A DNA stretch of 64,000 nucleotides, taken from positions 1,736,001 through 1,800,000 of the forward strand of contig JAULSN010000001.1 in assembly GCA_033439765.1 (NCBI GenBank). Reading direction: 5' to 3'. A program made the position numbers and the translations under genes. Positions 11,260 to 22,323 of the stretch are shown piece by piece (the first letter of the stretch is position 1; each line of letters begins with the position of its first letter). The notes beneath the pieces were generated by a model. That model ran no database searches. It had not been told where the DNA came from and saw only the letters and a list, made by a program, of their open reading frames with translations. The stretch comes from Lasiosphaeria ovina (lineage: Eukaryota > Ascomycota > Sordariomycetes > Sordariales > Lasiosphaeriaceae).

Positions 11260-12000
11260 GTATTACTCTATGGGCTGGACAGGACGGTTGGAAAATGATA
11301 TGTTGGCCCGTGCTAATAAATTGGTGAGTGGCCGCCGGCGTACTTATAATGGGATATGGTTGCGCCGGTTGCCATGTCCCACGTCCACGACAATGATGAA
11401 GCATGAGACCGGCCTCTTCTCAACCAGACCCGAGTCACGCGGCCCGTTGACGAAACGAGTTGACGGTGAAACGACCATGACGCTTCTGAGGCCGATGAAA
11501 TGTAAGACGAAGAAGCGAGACGACCACCTTTGGCTGAGAGGGTGCACATGCCAAGATATGGGCGTAGCAAGGGCGAAGACGCCCAGGTTTCTGGCCGGCC
11601 GCCTTGATATTAATGCGGCAGTTAGTGCGGGTGTCGACAGGGCACCCCCTTCTCCGTCCTCCCATCATCCTCCGTGCCCCTACCGCCGGTAAGCCCGTCG
11701 GCATCTGCGGACCTCGTGCAGATCCACTCATCGGTCGCGCGCGTCGACCTGCATTTCTTTTCTTTACTTTAATAATCTTTGTCTAACCAAGTTTTGCAGT
11801 CGGATACCTTTATTAATACCGCTTTCTGTCCTTGTTAGCGCACTATCTTAGCCACAGCTTTGGCATAATACTGCAGGAGCAAGCATCTTTGATCCTCCAA
11901 TCCAATCTCACTCATTGCGTCAGTCAAGCCAATTGGAATCCGGATGAAGAGCATGGGCTGGCGTGCACCCATTTTCTTCCCCCTTCCCATCTCTCCACTC
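11260..12000. other. Intergenic
   Basis: About 0.74 kb without supported genes. The overlapping open frames on both strands lack coding character. The end near 12000 is the 3' side of the haloperoxidase-like gene. Confidence 0.4.
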
Positions 12001-13518
12001 TCAAAACTCGTCCCAGTGCTCATCAAACTTCTTGAGCGTCGCGCGCGCAACGGCGTCACCGACCGCAATACCGGCGGACCCAGCAAACTGGAAGTGAATC
12101 TACTCGCCACACGACACCGAGACTGTCAGCTTTCTTGCGTCCGAGACACCAAAGGCATATGGAAAGGGACAAGGACAAAGAGAAGAACGCACCCCTCCAA
12201 ACACGCGGCTGGCAGCGTTCTCGAGTGCGGCGACAGTGAGGTTGGAGTACGGGCGCGTGATCGGCCCACGGGCGTCAATGGTGACGTTACTGGTCAGGGT
12301 GGCGCGCACAGCATCACTACCACCGTTGTAGGCGCGCAGGACGGCGGCCGCGGCGCCGCCGAACGTCGAGTGCGTCGACACGTAGTCCTGGTGCGACGGC
12401 GTTGGCCGCAGCAGCGGGACCCACGCCGCGTCCGACACGTCGCGCCCGCTCGCCACCCACCGGTCCGCCGTCCGCTGGATTGCTGTGACCGGCCGCCACG
12501 AGTTATATGCGTATCTGGACATGGTCAAATTGTGAGGGTATATAAAGGGGTTTGGGGGCAAGTACTTTGTGTCCCACGACGCAAAGCCCGCGTTGGCCAG
12601 CGCGTAGTTGAGCTGCGCATAAAACTTGGCCGACTCGACCACCTTGGTCGCCAGCGAGATGCCGACGACCGAGTGCGCGAAGCGATTCCAGCCACTGGTT
12701 CCGAGATGAAGTCAGTGTCTTTGTTTCTGATCAATTATATTTAAGGGGGAAAAAGACGCACGTGATAGACGACTCCCTCCAGAAATACGCCGTGTCCGTG
12801 TCGTAGGCCGTGCGGGCCGTCGAGTTGAGCGAGCCGTACTCCTTGACATACAAGACGGCCGTCTCGTACTCGGTCGAGTTAGTCTTGGGCGGCGGCGGCG
12901 CGCGGAAGCGCGTGATGTCGCCGAGCGCGGCAAACGGGGTGACGAAGCGGGCCTGCGGCACGTCCGGGAGCGGGTTCGACCCGGGGGTCTGCTGGTAGAC
13001 CCCCGGCGTGGCCGGGGCGAAGACGTAGTCGACAAAGTTGGCGATATTGTCAGCCGCACGGGCACGGGCGACCTTCGCCGCGGCGTCCTGGCCGACTTTG
13101 ATGGCCTCTTTACCGTCGTTCGAGGTCACGTTGAGGCCGATGGCGGGGACGACGGCCCTCAGCGCGGCGTCGGCAGCGTTGTAGATGCGCGTGCCGTGGA
13201 AGGCCCACAGGATGGCGTTGTGGGCGGCGTGCGACACGGCCAGCTGCTGGAACGCCAGGCTCTCGTCTCTCGACTTGACGGCCGCCTTGTACACGGCCGC
13301 CTGCACGATGGCCTGGTACCACGCCGAGACAGGCGACTGCAGGCCACCGATGATGGTGCCGTTGACAAGAGCCCCTGACTGCTCGACCCTGGAAGGTGTC
13401 AGAGGAGGTGATATAGCAACAGTCAATAGGGGACATACCAGTACTGCACAATGTCCCCGGAGTAGGTGGCGCTGGCCGGAGCCGCTGCTGCGAGCAGGGC
13501 AAGAACCGAATACCTCAT
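12001..13518 (-). CDS. Secreted vanadium-haloperoxidase / PAP2-like protein
   Basis: Five exons join to 418 residues: 13518-13439, 13388-12762, 12694-12566, 12514-12193 and 12099-12001. The start gives a signal peptide (MRYSVLALLAAAAPASA) followed by GDIVQYWVEQSG. The C-terminal half carries the family hallmarks: WRPVTAIQRTADRW, then YVSTHSTFGGAAAAVLRAYN (the S-T/G-H loop of the phosphate or vanadate pocket) and ENAASRVFGGIHFQFAGSAG with the conserved R..GG.H element. Known relatives either oxidise halides with peroxide or are phosphatases of the same fold; sequence alone does not decide. It would act outside the cell or in the secretory path. With a polyketide synthase 13 kb away, tailoring by halogenation is a possibility, not a demonstrated role. 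The TGA stop is at 12003-12001. Confidence 0.85.
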
Positions 13519-14435
13519 CTCGACTGTTTCATTGACAGCAGGAATAAATATAGAGAGGTCTCCGTCCTGATATTGATTGACCCCAACCACAGCAAACAAA
13601 TGCAGGAACCCGAGAACGGCATCGTCAGCCCGGAGAGCAGACCGCCTCCGCATTTAAATACCGACCGAAAGGACGAGCTCGCCGTGGCTAAATGGCGTCA
13701 GGTACGACGCGGATCACTCCATCCAAGTGCCGGAGCGGGTGGTTGCGAAGGTGCTCTCGACCATCGGCTGCGGCCTGCCTATTTGGACGATCGTGCTTGG
13801 CGCACTGTCACGTCCCGCGGTCCAGCCAGTGACGCCACGGTCTGGAACATCGTGCCCAGCCCGCCCAGCCAAGCCCCTGGCATTGCACCATTTCGGGCGC
13901 AGCTTTGTATTTGACGCCGCCTGCGCTGCGGAGTCGCGTGATATTCGCCATTCGTACCCAAGGTCTCTCTTACGAGTTGGTGCCTACGCTAATTAGGGGA
14001 GGTGTTTCTGACTTTGAGACCAGAAATGAAAACCAATTGTAAAAAGAAATTGGTGCCTTGATAAGTAGGCACGCTTTGGTGAGTTGGAAGACGTTGAGAT
14101 GTCCCTAAAACTCTTGGTGTTGAATTTGAAAGCGTGTGTTTGTTTGACGGGACTCTCTCGGCTTGTTGGTGGAGGTGGCTGGCAGCCGTGAGCCGTGCGA
14201 AAGTGAGAAATGTAAGTAAACAAAACAAAAGCACAAGACAACATGTATTTGTATGTTTCTTAAACTGATGGCCAATTGGGCCCCGGTCGGTCGAACAGCC
14301 TTTCATTTATTCAAAATGAGATCAAAGCCAGAGTGAAAGCAAAGAGGCCATCGGTTCTCAAGAAATATCATTCATTCTTCACTCCTGCCATCTCGTCTCA
14401 CGTCTCTCATCCACACTCATCCACCAACCAGACAC
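13519..14435. other. Intergenic
   Basis: About 0.9 kb with no supported gene. The first 100 bases upstream of 13518 contain an AT-rich stretch (aataaatatagag near 13542-13554) that may be core promoter for the haloperoxidase-like gene. Confidence 0.4.
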
Positions 14436-15881
14436 CTACCGCTTGACCTCGTACCCCCTAAACTCAAAATACCGTCCAAACTCCACATCCGCCAGCAGGC
14501 CATCCACAGCCTCCTTCTCCAACGTAAGCACAAATTCACATCCCTCATCCGAGCCAGCAGCCGGGCGAGGCGGATAAATCACCACGAGGCCCTCCGTCAC
14601 CGCATTAAACAAGTGCCGGAACGCGACGGGCTTGCCGAACCCGAAGTCAGCACCACAGATATTCGTGTCGCGCCAGTCGGTAGTCGCGATCGTCAGCGGC
14701 GGGAACGAGTTGACGCGCGTGAAGAGGACCGTCTTGTCGCGGACGGGCGCCAGCATGGCCAGCGCGGCGTCGAGCGCCGCCTGGTCGCAGCCGTCGGTGA
14801 GGCTGCGGATGTAGCTGGCAAGCCGCGCCAGCGGGACGCCGCCGTCGTCGGGCGACGCCGACGCCACGGCGTGCGTTGTCAGCAGCGGGTCCGGCGCGTA
14901 CGCCGACGCCGCTGCCCAGAACAGGTTGCGCTGCTGCCGGGGCGCCACGGGCGGGCGAGCGCGCGGCCGCATGTTGACGGCTTCGAGGAAGAGCGGCGAG
15001 CCGGCTGGGTCGGACTTGTACAGTGCCGCGCGGTGGCGTGTGAGTGTGCGCCAGATCATGGCGGTGAAGGCGTCGTACGTCGAGATCCACCTGTCCGGGT
15101 CGGACGGGGTGGCGAGCTGCTTGAGCGCCGCGGCCTTGCTCTGCGGCAGGTGGAAGAGCAGCGACACGTGCTCGCGCAGGTCCGGGTGGCGCGCCGGCGG
15201 GGTGGGCCCGTCGACCTTGCTGGCCGAGGGGAAGTCGGTGGCGGTGAAGCGGGAGGCATCAAGGTTGGCCGGGTCCCACGGCGGCAGGGGCGTGCCGGAG
15301 ACGAGGGCGCGGCAGTTGTCGGCGAGCTGGTGGACCGAGTTGGCCCAGCCCATGATGTCGTTGGCGTAGTGGTGGTGGTTCATGAGGAAGACGAGCCCGC
15401 CGGGGACCAGGTTGGCCTGGAAGGCGGCGACGACGGGCTTGGCGCTAGGCAGGCACTCGGGCTTCTCGCCGTACGACATGCCGTCGACGACGAGCAGCCG
15501 CAACGAGTCGCCCAGCGCCGCGGACGCGAAGTGGGCCTTCTCGAGCTCGTCGAGCGACGGCACGCCGTCGCCGGGCCCGAACGTCCTGACGACGAGCTTG
15601 ACGGCCGTGTCGCGCCGCTTGACGAACGAGTGGTCGTCATCGTCGGCGTTCTTCTCGATGGTGCCCACCAGCTGCCGGCACTGCGCCAGCGTCACGGCGA
15701 GGCCCTCCTTGAGCACATCGACCGCCTTGGCCCGCGCCGCGTCGTCGAGGCGGAAGAAGAGCGCGTAGCTGTTGTAGGTGCTCGCTGCCAGGTAGTCGAG
15801 GCTGGAGAAGCGGATCCGCTCCTCGTCGGCGTCGTTCTCCCAGCCCTTGGGGCGGATCTGGAACTCTTCCGTCTTGGCCAT
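14436..15881 (-). CDS. BAHD / trichothecene-acetyltransferase-like acyltransferase
   Basis: Single exon of 481 residues ending in TAG. The start is ATG 15881 (MAKTEEFQIRPKGW); the in-frame extension upstream begins with TTG. The catalytic HxxxD motif is present as NHHHYANDIMGW, and the structural DFGWG-type motif appears as GADFGFGKP near the C-terminus, both in the usual order and spacing of the PF02458-type transferases. The family transfers an acyl group from acyl-CoA to an alcohol or amine of a secondary metabolite in the cytosol. Position 11 kb upstream of an HR-PKS makes a tailoring role plausible. The long open frame on the opposite strand (14613-15896) is a GC-bias shadow. Confidence 0.85.
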   Translation of the reverse strand: MAKTEEFQIRPKGWENDADEERIRFSSLDYLAASTYNSYALFFRLDDAARAKAVDVLKEGLAVTLAQCRQLVGTIEKNADDDDHSFVKRRDTAVKLVVRTFGPGDGVPSLDELEKAHFASAALGDSLRLLVVDGMSYGEKPECLPSAKPVVAAFQANLVPGGLVFLMNHHHYANDIMGWANSVHQLADNCRALVSGTPLPPWDPANLDASRFTATDFPSASKVDGPTPPARHPDLREHVSLLFHLPQSKAAALKQLATPSDPDRWISTYDAFTAMIWRTLTRHRAALYKSDPAGSPLFLEAVNMRPRARPPVAPRQQRNLFWAAASAYAPDPLLTTHAVASASPDDGGVPLARLASYIRSLTDGCDQAALDAALAMLAPVRDKTVLFTRVNSFPPLTIATTDWRDTNICGADFGFGKPVAFRHLFNAVTEGLVVIYPPRPAAGSDEGCEFVLTLEKEAVDGLLADVEFGRYFEFRGYEVKR

Positions 15882-17024
15882 GTCTGCAGTGGATAACAAG
15901 GTCCTAGTCTGGGTGGGGAAGTTGGGAGATGCCCTGGACGGGACTGCCTTTTTGTTTTGGCCTTTCCCAGTGTGGATTTATCAGTGTGCACGTGTAGTGC
16001 CGCCCCGCTGCGTCTGTGTTCAAGTAATGGACTAAGCAAAAGGCGACGATATCGGTTGGTGACAGCGGTGACTGTGGTGGACCTTTGGCGTCTTGCGTCG
16101 TAATGTGTACTGCGATACCCTGGTCGCCCCTGATAATCACATCCCAACTCGGCGACTCTCCCAGGGACTAGCGACTAACGGCGTTTCAAGTGCTGGTAGG
16201 CGGCCACAATACTCCGGGATTGCTCCACAGACCTAGACTCCATCTCGAACTATTCCAGTTGCCTTCCAACAGATTCTAGTACCGTAACCCCTCTCTCGAA
16301 GTGGCCTAACGAATAGTTTCCCCGCCACGTATCGCAGCGTTGCATCGCGTGCCCAAACGAAGCGGTGACGGGGCTGCACTTTTGATTGAATAGCAGCCTG
16401 CAACCTGCAGCCACAGTCGACAGAAGCCTCGACATTGTGCTCTTGCTGCACAAGGCGGCCATAGCGCCGGATGTCGGCGGGACGACGTGTCTTATCGGCC
16501 CACAGTCAACCAGCATCAAGTGCGGAATATTGATATCAAATTTATGCACTCTATTCCAGTCAAGGTCCTCCCGGGCTAGCTCCAGGCGGCCCGCGCCGGC
16601 CATTAGTAGCTGGTCTACGGAGGATTCTCAGCGGAATTACGGGGTAATGCTCAATGGAAAGCTTCCTCCTTCCGCCCAGCGCGGAACTGTACCCGGGCCA
16701 GACCCCTGACGCACCCCAGCCCAGCCCAGCCCACCATCCCCGGTTGGACAACCACAGTGGAGAGTGTGACGGGCCAGCTGACAGCGTCGGACCCGCTCGC
16801 AGTCGTCCGATGCGGAAAAAAATCCATGCACGGCGCAGCCACTAGAAGGCCGCTGGAAGGGCCGCCCTGTTTTGAATTGCGGGACAACTAACCGTATATA
16901 TGTGGGGGCGGAAAACAGGGTCAACTTTTCGTAGCCACGTTGTCGAGGCCAGAGTCACAGACAAAGTAGGCACAAAGCCCCATCAAGGTCAGGCCGGGAA
17001 AGAAACAATGTTCGCGTAGATGAC
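15882..17024. other. Intergenic, left flank of the transposon
   Basis: No gene is seen in about 1.1 kb. Open frames on both strands are short and lack coding character. The sequence ends at the TTA target duplication of the Harbinger element. Confidence 0.45.
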
Positions 17025-17027
17025 TTA

Positions 17028-17078
17028 GGCCCTGATCGACAGGCCGGCTACGACCTCTTGGTTAGCTAGCAAGTGCAC
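17028..17078 (+). repeat. Left terminal inverted repeat of the Harbinger element
   Basis: About 50 bp that pair with the reverse complement of 20593-20642. The first 23 bases match with two differences, and a second block CTTGGTTAGCTA is identical in both ends, with a one-base length difference between the blocks. Confidence 0.9.
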
Positions 17079-17472
17079 AATTTGGGCACAAAATAATCGC
17101 TGTCCCACTAAAAATTGCCAAGGAACTCGCCAAACCCTTTTGGGCACCAATTTTGTGCGCGCAGACGAGCTCAGCCACGTTCTAATGCAAGCCAGGGTCC
17201 CGACAGATGTATCGAAAAAGTGGGCTCTTCGGGATGTTCATTCTAGGCATAGTTGCCAAGAAAAGAGGCTTCTAGAGGCTCCAAATGCGTTGCTAGCAGT
17301 CAATTCCGTAACTACGCTCAAAAGCTAGTTAGGCCTCAATTGGGTAGCTATCTGGCACACACGCGAATTCGGGATGCTTCAGAGCGTCGGTAATGCTTCA
17401 AATGTAGTGTAAATTGTATGGAAAGTTGAGCTTCGTAGACTCTCAACGTTGTTCAACGCTCAACCTGACACC

Positions 17473-18684
17473 ATGGATGACAACGATAATGCCCGGGCCG
17501 AGCAAATGCGTAAGGCAGCCTTCGTGACGATGACCCTCGCCGCGGTTACGGCAGCACAGTCAACAACAGGGCATACCGAAAGGACTATTATTAACGAAGG
17601 AGGCCCTCTCGCAGCGAACCGGTTCGCAGAGCGCTTGTTGACTGGCTCAGAGAGGCGTTTTTTTGAGCTCTTTCGAATGAACCAAAAGGAATTCCGGGCC
17701 TTGGTTGCATGGATGCGAGAGAACTGCGCGGTCTCAAACACACGGTATTATACCGTTGAGTTGAAGACTATGTTGTTCTTGTGGATCGTGGCCTTCAATG
17801 AGAGTCAAAGGAATACGGCTCACTTCTTCGGGGTCAGCCAAAATACTATCTCCTTGACTGTGAAGTCTTTCCTGCCGCACTTCGTCAAGCTGCATACCAC
17901 CTTTGTTGTTCAACCTGACGATGACTTCGTGGCCCCTGAGATTGAATTCGACCCCACGGTACGGCATTATTCAGGCGCGATTGGAGCGATCGACGGCACA
18001 CACATCCATGCCCGGGTCCCTTTCAAGGACCAGGTTCGGTGGCGCAACCGAAAAGGATGGATCTCGCAGAACGTGTTCGCGGCAGTCAAATTCGACGGTT
18101 CCTTCGCATACGTACTCGCCGGTGCCGAGGGCTCAATGAACGACTCTCGATTGTTGAACCTGTCCCTCACGAAAGGATTCAAGATTCCAGAGAACCGTTA
18201 TTACCTAGCCGATGCAGGCTTTGGTATACGGAAGGGAATCGTTGTGCCTTTCTTCAGGACTCGGTACCATCTTCAGGACTGGCGAGAGTCTCCAAACAAG
18301 CCGGTAACACGGAAGGAACTTTATAACTTGAGGCATAGTCGAATGCGTGTGAGGGTTGAGCAAGCTTTTGGTTGGTTGAAAAGAAGGTCGAAGTTAATCA
18401 GGGAGAGCGCGCCGGAGTATTCGATCGATACACAGATTGATCTGGTATATGCTTGTACGGGCCTGTATAATTTTATCCATCGTCAGCGACAATCTCATGA
18501 AGGTATCACGGAGTCGGAGCGACTTTTCCTTACCGCGGCGAAGCTCAGGGCCGACCGGCATGTGGCGGGGAGGACCTCACTGGAAATTCGGCGCAGGGCC
18601 GCCGTCAAGACCTTTCGTCAATGGAATAAGGTAAATAGAAGGCGGGAGAGGCGAGAAAGACGTGCAGGAACATTCAGAATGTAA
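17473..18684 (+). CDS. PIF/Harbinger DDE transposase (HARBI1-like)
   Basis: Single exon of 403 residues. The ATG at 17473 (ACACCATGG) is chosen over an upstream in-frame TTG. After an N-terminal helical region (FFELFRMNQKEFRALVAWM and a helix-turn-helix-like segment HFFGVSQNTISLTVKSF) the DDE_Tnp_4 core follows. The first Asp is in GAIGAIDGTHI, the second in AGAEGSMNDSRLL, and the Glu in RMRVRVEQAFGWLKRR, so all three catalytic residues are present. It would cut and paste the element together with the Myb-like partner. No stop or frameshift is seen, unlike several host genes in this window. Confidence 0.95.
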   Translation: MDDNDNARAEQMRKAAFVTMTLAAVTAAQSTTGHTERTIINEGGPLAANRFAERLLTGSERRFFELFRMNQKEFRALVAWMRENCAVSNTRYYTVELKTMLFLWIVAFNESQRNTAHFFGVSQNTISLTVKSFLPHFVKLHTTFVVQPDDDFVAPEIEFDPTVRHYSGAIGAIDGTHIHARVPFKDQVRWRNRKGWISQNVFAAVKFDGSFAYVLAGAEGSMNDSRLLNLSLTKGFKIPENRYYLADAGFGIRKGIVVPFFRTRYHLQDWRESPNKPVTRKELYNLRHSRMRVRVEQAFGWLKRRSKLIRESAPEYSIDTQIDLVYACTGLYNFIHRQRQSHEGITESERLFLTAAKLRADRHVAGRTSLEIRRRAAVKTFRQWNKVNRRRERRERRAGTFRM

Positions 18685-19074
18685 GAAGCTGTCAAGGAGA
18701 GGAAATAACCGCATGCCGATTGAATTTGTGGTGGTTGTGGAAGGTTATGGTAAGATTGAGGGTATTGAAGGGATGCAAAATACGGCCCTGATGACGGCGA
18801 TATGGACTTTTTTGGCTGTGGCCGATAACGAGATTTTAGGCGATAAGGAGGAGGGCTTACTAGATTGAGATTAGCGTAAGCGGTAAGCAGCGGCAATTAC
18901 TATATTTGGAAGGCGGTGAAAGTTGGTATTAAAAAAATTTACCCCGCGACCCCCGACTTCTGGGCTGCCCGGGCAATTTTTACAGCACCTTGTAGCGAGA
19001 CCCTCCTTACGCCTACACCTTCCTACCACAACACCACAAAAAAGATCATGACTTTTCATTCCTACCTACCCGAC
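18685..19074. other. Non-coding spacer inside the transposon
   Basis: Sequence between the convergent 3' ends of the two transposon genes. It has no coding character. Confidence 0.5.
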
Positions 19075-20304
19075 CTAATTACGCGCCTGCGTACTTCGCG
19101 CCTCTATTTCTTCTACGAATAATTGCACCCTTACCGGCTTCAAGTCATCCTCGGTACTATTCCACACCAAGGCAGTTACCGGGTCCTTGAGTATGTCGGC
19201 CACCCTGATCTTCATTACCGGCGATAAACCCTCCGCGAATTTCGCCTGGAAATTCTCGATGGCCAACTGGATATCCGAGGCGCCAACTGGCCGGTTTTTT
19301 CCTAGCTCTTTGGCCCCCTTCTCAATCGCCTCAGCCAGCCGGGCAGTCCCTTGCGCCTGAGTAAGTGGTCGCCGTCGAGTAGGAACCCGACTCTCATTAT
19401 CGCTTGACGATGACTCCGAAGATGAACTGTCAATACTAATTGTTGTGTTTGCGTCAGGGTCGGCCCGTATAGCTTCATCTTCCTTCCTAGCCGCCTTCCT
19501 CGCCGCCGCGATTGCCCTCATTTCCTCACGCGATTTCTTCTGCACCCTGGTAACAGACTCCTCGGCGGTACGCATCTGGGAACCAGTGGCTTTTTCACTA
19601 CTGAGGATTTCATCCAAGAGCGCCTTCGCATTCGAATTCCCTAGCACAAAGGGCTTATTCTTCATCCACCGACTTTCCCGACCGAAATATGACTCCAAGT
19701 GCGCCCAGTTGTCATCGCTCGCATGAACCCTTCCAGTCTCTTCATTGAAGGAAGCACCTGAATGTTCTTCCAACATCCACTTCACCTGCTTCCACTTCTT
19801 TTTGAGGAGGTTCCAGGCATCTTGACATTGTGAATACAAGAGGCCTGAACCCGGGACCCGGTTGTTTACTTCCTTCGCCCAGGATTCGTATTCATCACGA
19901 AGAAAACCACCTCCTTTAGCGCCCGGCTTGGTGGTTATGAGCCTGCCCTGCAACCAAGAGATGTGGATCTCCTTGATCAATTCATAACTGAGCTCAAGAG
20001 TCCACGTGAAGCGTGCCTTCTTCGACCTTGCGCCGGCCTGACTACCGCTCTCGGCTTGACTGTCTGCAGGACTCTCTACTGCATCGGGAGCAGGCCGCTT
20101 TCTAGTCTGTTGAGGGGATTCCCGAATCGGGAGAGCTTGTTGCGGTAGTTGACTAGGTAAATCGGCATCGTCATTCTCGGCACGGTCAGAAAGGTCGTCT
20201 TCGTATAACGGAGGCGGGTCGCCGGGTCGGCTGACATCGTCCTCGGCTGAGGACTCCGGGTCGGAAGGCCAGTCAGGGGACTGTTGTCGGCTAGCTTGTT
20301 GCAT
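19075..20304 (-). CDS. SANT/Myb-like DNA-binding protein of the Harbinger element
   Basis: Single exon of 409 residues from ATG 20304 to TAG 19075. An acidic, Pro/Ser-rich N-terminus of about 95 residues is followed by a SANT/Myb-SANT-like domain with the expected spaced aromatic residues (FTWTLELSYELIKEI, then WAKEVNNRV and CQDAWNLLKKKWKQVKWMLEEHSG). The middle has a basic coiled-coil-like segment rich in Ala/Arg/Glu and a Ser-rich acidic stretch. In studied Harbinger elements the second protein binds subterminal DNA and helps the transposase enter the nucleus. Its presence between the same inverted repeats as the transposase supports that role here. Confidence 0.85.
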   Translation of the reverse strand: MQQASRQQSPDWPSDPESSAEDDVSRPGDPPPLYEDDLSDRAENDDADLPSQLPQQALPIRESPQQTRKRPAPDAVESPADSQAESGSQAGARSKKARFTWTLELSYELIKEIHISWLQGRLITTKPGAKGGGFLRDEYESWAKEVNNRVPGSGLLYSQCQDAWNLLKKKWKQVKWMLEEHSGASFNEETGRVHASDDNWAHLESYFGRESRWMKNKPFVLGNSNAKALLDEILSSEKATGSQMRTAEESVTRVQKKSREEMRAIAAARKAARKEDEAIRADPDANTTISIDSSSSESSSSDNESRVPTRRRPLTQAQGTARLAEAIEKGAKELGKNRPVGASDIQLAIENFQAKFAEGLSPVMKIRVADILKDPVTALVWNSTEDDLKPVRVQLFVEEIEARSTQARN

Positions 20305-20592
20305 TGCGAGGACTTCGTGAGAGCTTCGTGAGGTTGTTGGGTATACTTGAATAACAATACAGACATCAAGGCTTGTTTACTTCATGAACAAAGGTTCAGG
20401 GCTTCAAAGTGCAAGACAACAAAAAACACCAAAGATTTGGCGGGGAGGGGCATCACGTCAGGCATCAGGGGTCCAGATTGGTGCCCAACCTAGCCAAATT
20501 CGGCCTTCCTGCGTTGCATGGGGGCCCTGCGAGTACAAAGACGCTTCCCCACTGTAATTTTGCTGTGGCGTTGTACTCTGTGCATATTTAAT

Positions 20593-20642
20593 GCAACTGT
20601 TAGCTAACCAAGCGACCGCTAGCCGGTCTGTCGATCTGGGCC
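20593..20642 (-). repeat. Right terminal inverted repeat of the Harbinger element
   Basis: Reverse complement pairs with 17028-17078 and is followed directly by the TTA target duplication at 20643-20645. Confidence 0.9.
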
Positions 20643-20842
20643 TTATACCAGACAGACCAAAAATCGGGCAGCATTTCTTTGCCTTATTTAACAGTATACG
20701 TACATCTAAACGTGAACATTGAATATATACACGCCGTGCCCGAAAGAAAAGAAAAAACAGCCTCTGCGTGCCAATGACGGACTGGTAGAGTGATTTATGT
20801 ACAAAGACTGAACACAACGGCTCTGCCAGATGGAAGGCCGCC

Positions 20843-22323
20843 TCACCTCCGTCCATATTCGGTAGCCGGGTTGTGGGCACGCAGCGGCCCTCCCTCGGCC
20901 CAGGCGGCAGGCTGGCGGGCGAACTCGTCGGCGGCACCCTCGTCGTGGATGTACTCGCCCTTGACTGTGACGTGGGTGGTGCGCAGGATCGAGTGGCCGC
21001 TGAGCTTGGCCGCCGACACCTCCTGGAGATGCTCGGTCGACTCAGACTTTGCGCCACCACCCAGATTCTCGAGCGACACGCCGTCCTCGTCGATCATGTG
21101 GTACTTGTCGGCGGCGGTGGCCGGCTTGCTCATGTTGAGCGCCGTGCCCTTGCTGCGGCTCATGCCGGCGGTGGCCCCAGTGGTGCCGTCGAGCGTCGTC
21201 GTTTGCATGCCCAGCGCCTTCTTGATCCGGTGTAGCACGCGCGTCTCCTTGAGCAGACGCGGCGCCGCCGGCATACAGCTGACGACGAAGCCGCACGTCA
21301 TCTCGGCGAATGCCCAGAACACAACAGGTCCCAGCGTGTACGTCACGTCCTGCGCGGTGGCGTACGTCACGGTCACCTGCAGGCGGCAGATGGCCGAGAC
21401 GAGGGCGAGCAGGCCGAGGCTGAACACGACCGACACACCCAGCTTCTTGCGCAGCGACAGCTGCAGGCCCCAGATGACGCGCTGCGGCAGCACCAGCATG
21501 ATGACGTCGGTCAGCAGGTGCACGCTGGCCGACGCCAGGTCGACCGTGTGCTTGTTGTAGCACTTGCCGGGGACCGTGAAGTCGTAGATGGCGCGGTACG
21601 GGACGCACACGAGGTTGAGCGCGACCACGGCCGCGATCCCGAACAGCACCTGCACGCCGATCAGCGCCCAGCACGTCCACCAGAAGGCGTTGCGCGTGCC
21701 CCGCGGCACGAACATTTGCGTCCACTCGAGCAGGATCGCCACTTTGAGCAGTGGGAGTGTCACCGAGTACAGCACCCCGCCGATCGAGACGTACTGGTGG
21801 TGTCCTGTTAGCTGGGCTTTTGTGTAGGCCGAAAAGGAGAAAAACGCACGTAACTGAGGTCGATGAGGCTGCGCAAAATCACGTCCCACTGGTGCACAAA
21901 ATAGCCGACGACGTCGACGAGGCGGTAGCAGCAAAAGGTCCAGCCCAGATAGCAGCCCTGCAGCGGCGTGGTCAGTCGGATATTACAAAGTCCTGAAGGG
22001 GAGACATTGACGAACAAATGCCGAGATAATCAAGCCTATGCCCCCAAAACCAAAGAAATGTTAGCCTCGAGTCTGCGCCCCTAATTCGTGAGTGGTGACA
22101 TACACTCGGTGACCTTAACGCGCCGCGACAGGATGGCTAGCCAGATTCGCAGCAGCAGACACAGGGTCGAGACGGCAAGGCAGGCGGCCATGACGCCGTG
22201 GGCCAGGGCGTTGTTGTTCGGCGGGTTCTTGAAGTTGGGCGTGACTCCGGGCGGCGGCGCAAGCGCGGGCCCGGCCAGCAGCGCGTCCTGCGTCGCCTTG
22301 GGGAGGTATGGGAACTGGTCCAT
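20843..22323 (-). CDS. Rhodopsin-like (Pth11-related) integral membrane protein
   Basis: At least three exons: 22323 to about 22108, about 21957-21850, and 21793-20843, with intron GTGCGT..CCAG between the last two. The first exon border is uncertain because a phase-0 donor (GTCACC) and a stronger GTATGT donor compete. The start is MDQFPYLPKATQDALLAG. Successive hydrophobic segments and the motifs HQWDVILRSL, LPLLKVAILLEW, FVPRGTRNAFWWTCW, DVIMLVLPQRVIWGL and VVFWAFAEMTCGFVV are those of the fungal rhodopsin-like domain family with seven membrane spans. The C-terminal tail of about 130 residues is hydrophilic and Gly/Ser/Ala-rich. Members act at the plasma membrane, often as poorly defined receptors, and are common at secondary-metabolite loci. 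Confidence 0.85.

Larger units (their letters stand above)
17028..20642. mobile_element. Complete PIF/Harbinger DNA transposon (3.6 kb)
   Basis: The element is bounded by imperfect terminal inverted repeats beginning GGCCC(T/A)GATCGACAG and flanked on both sides by TTA (17025-17027 and 20643-20645), matching the TWA target preference of the superfamily. Inside are the two genes expected of Harbinger elements in convergent orientation: a DDE transposase (17473-18684, plus) and a SANT/Myb-like protein (20304-19075, minus). Both frames are uninterrupted, so the element is either recently inserted or still active. It separates the acyltransferase from the membrane-protein, hydrolase and PKS genes. 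Confidence 0.93.

Noticed and set aside
14613..15896. A 427-codon open frame on the plus strand
   Set aside because: It lies exactly opposite the acyltransferase, is Arg/Gly/Val-rich and has no family pattern: a shadow of GC-biased coding on the other strand.
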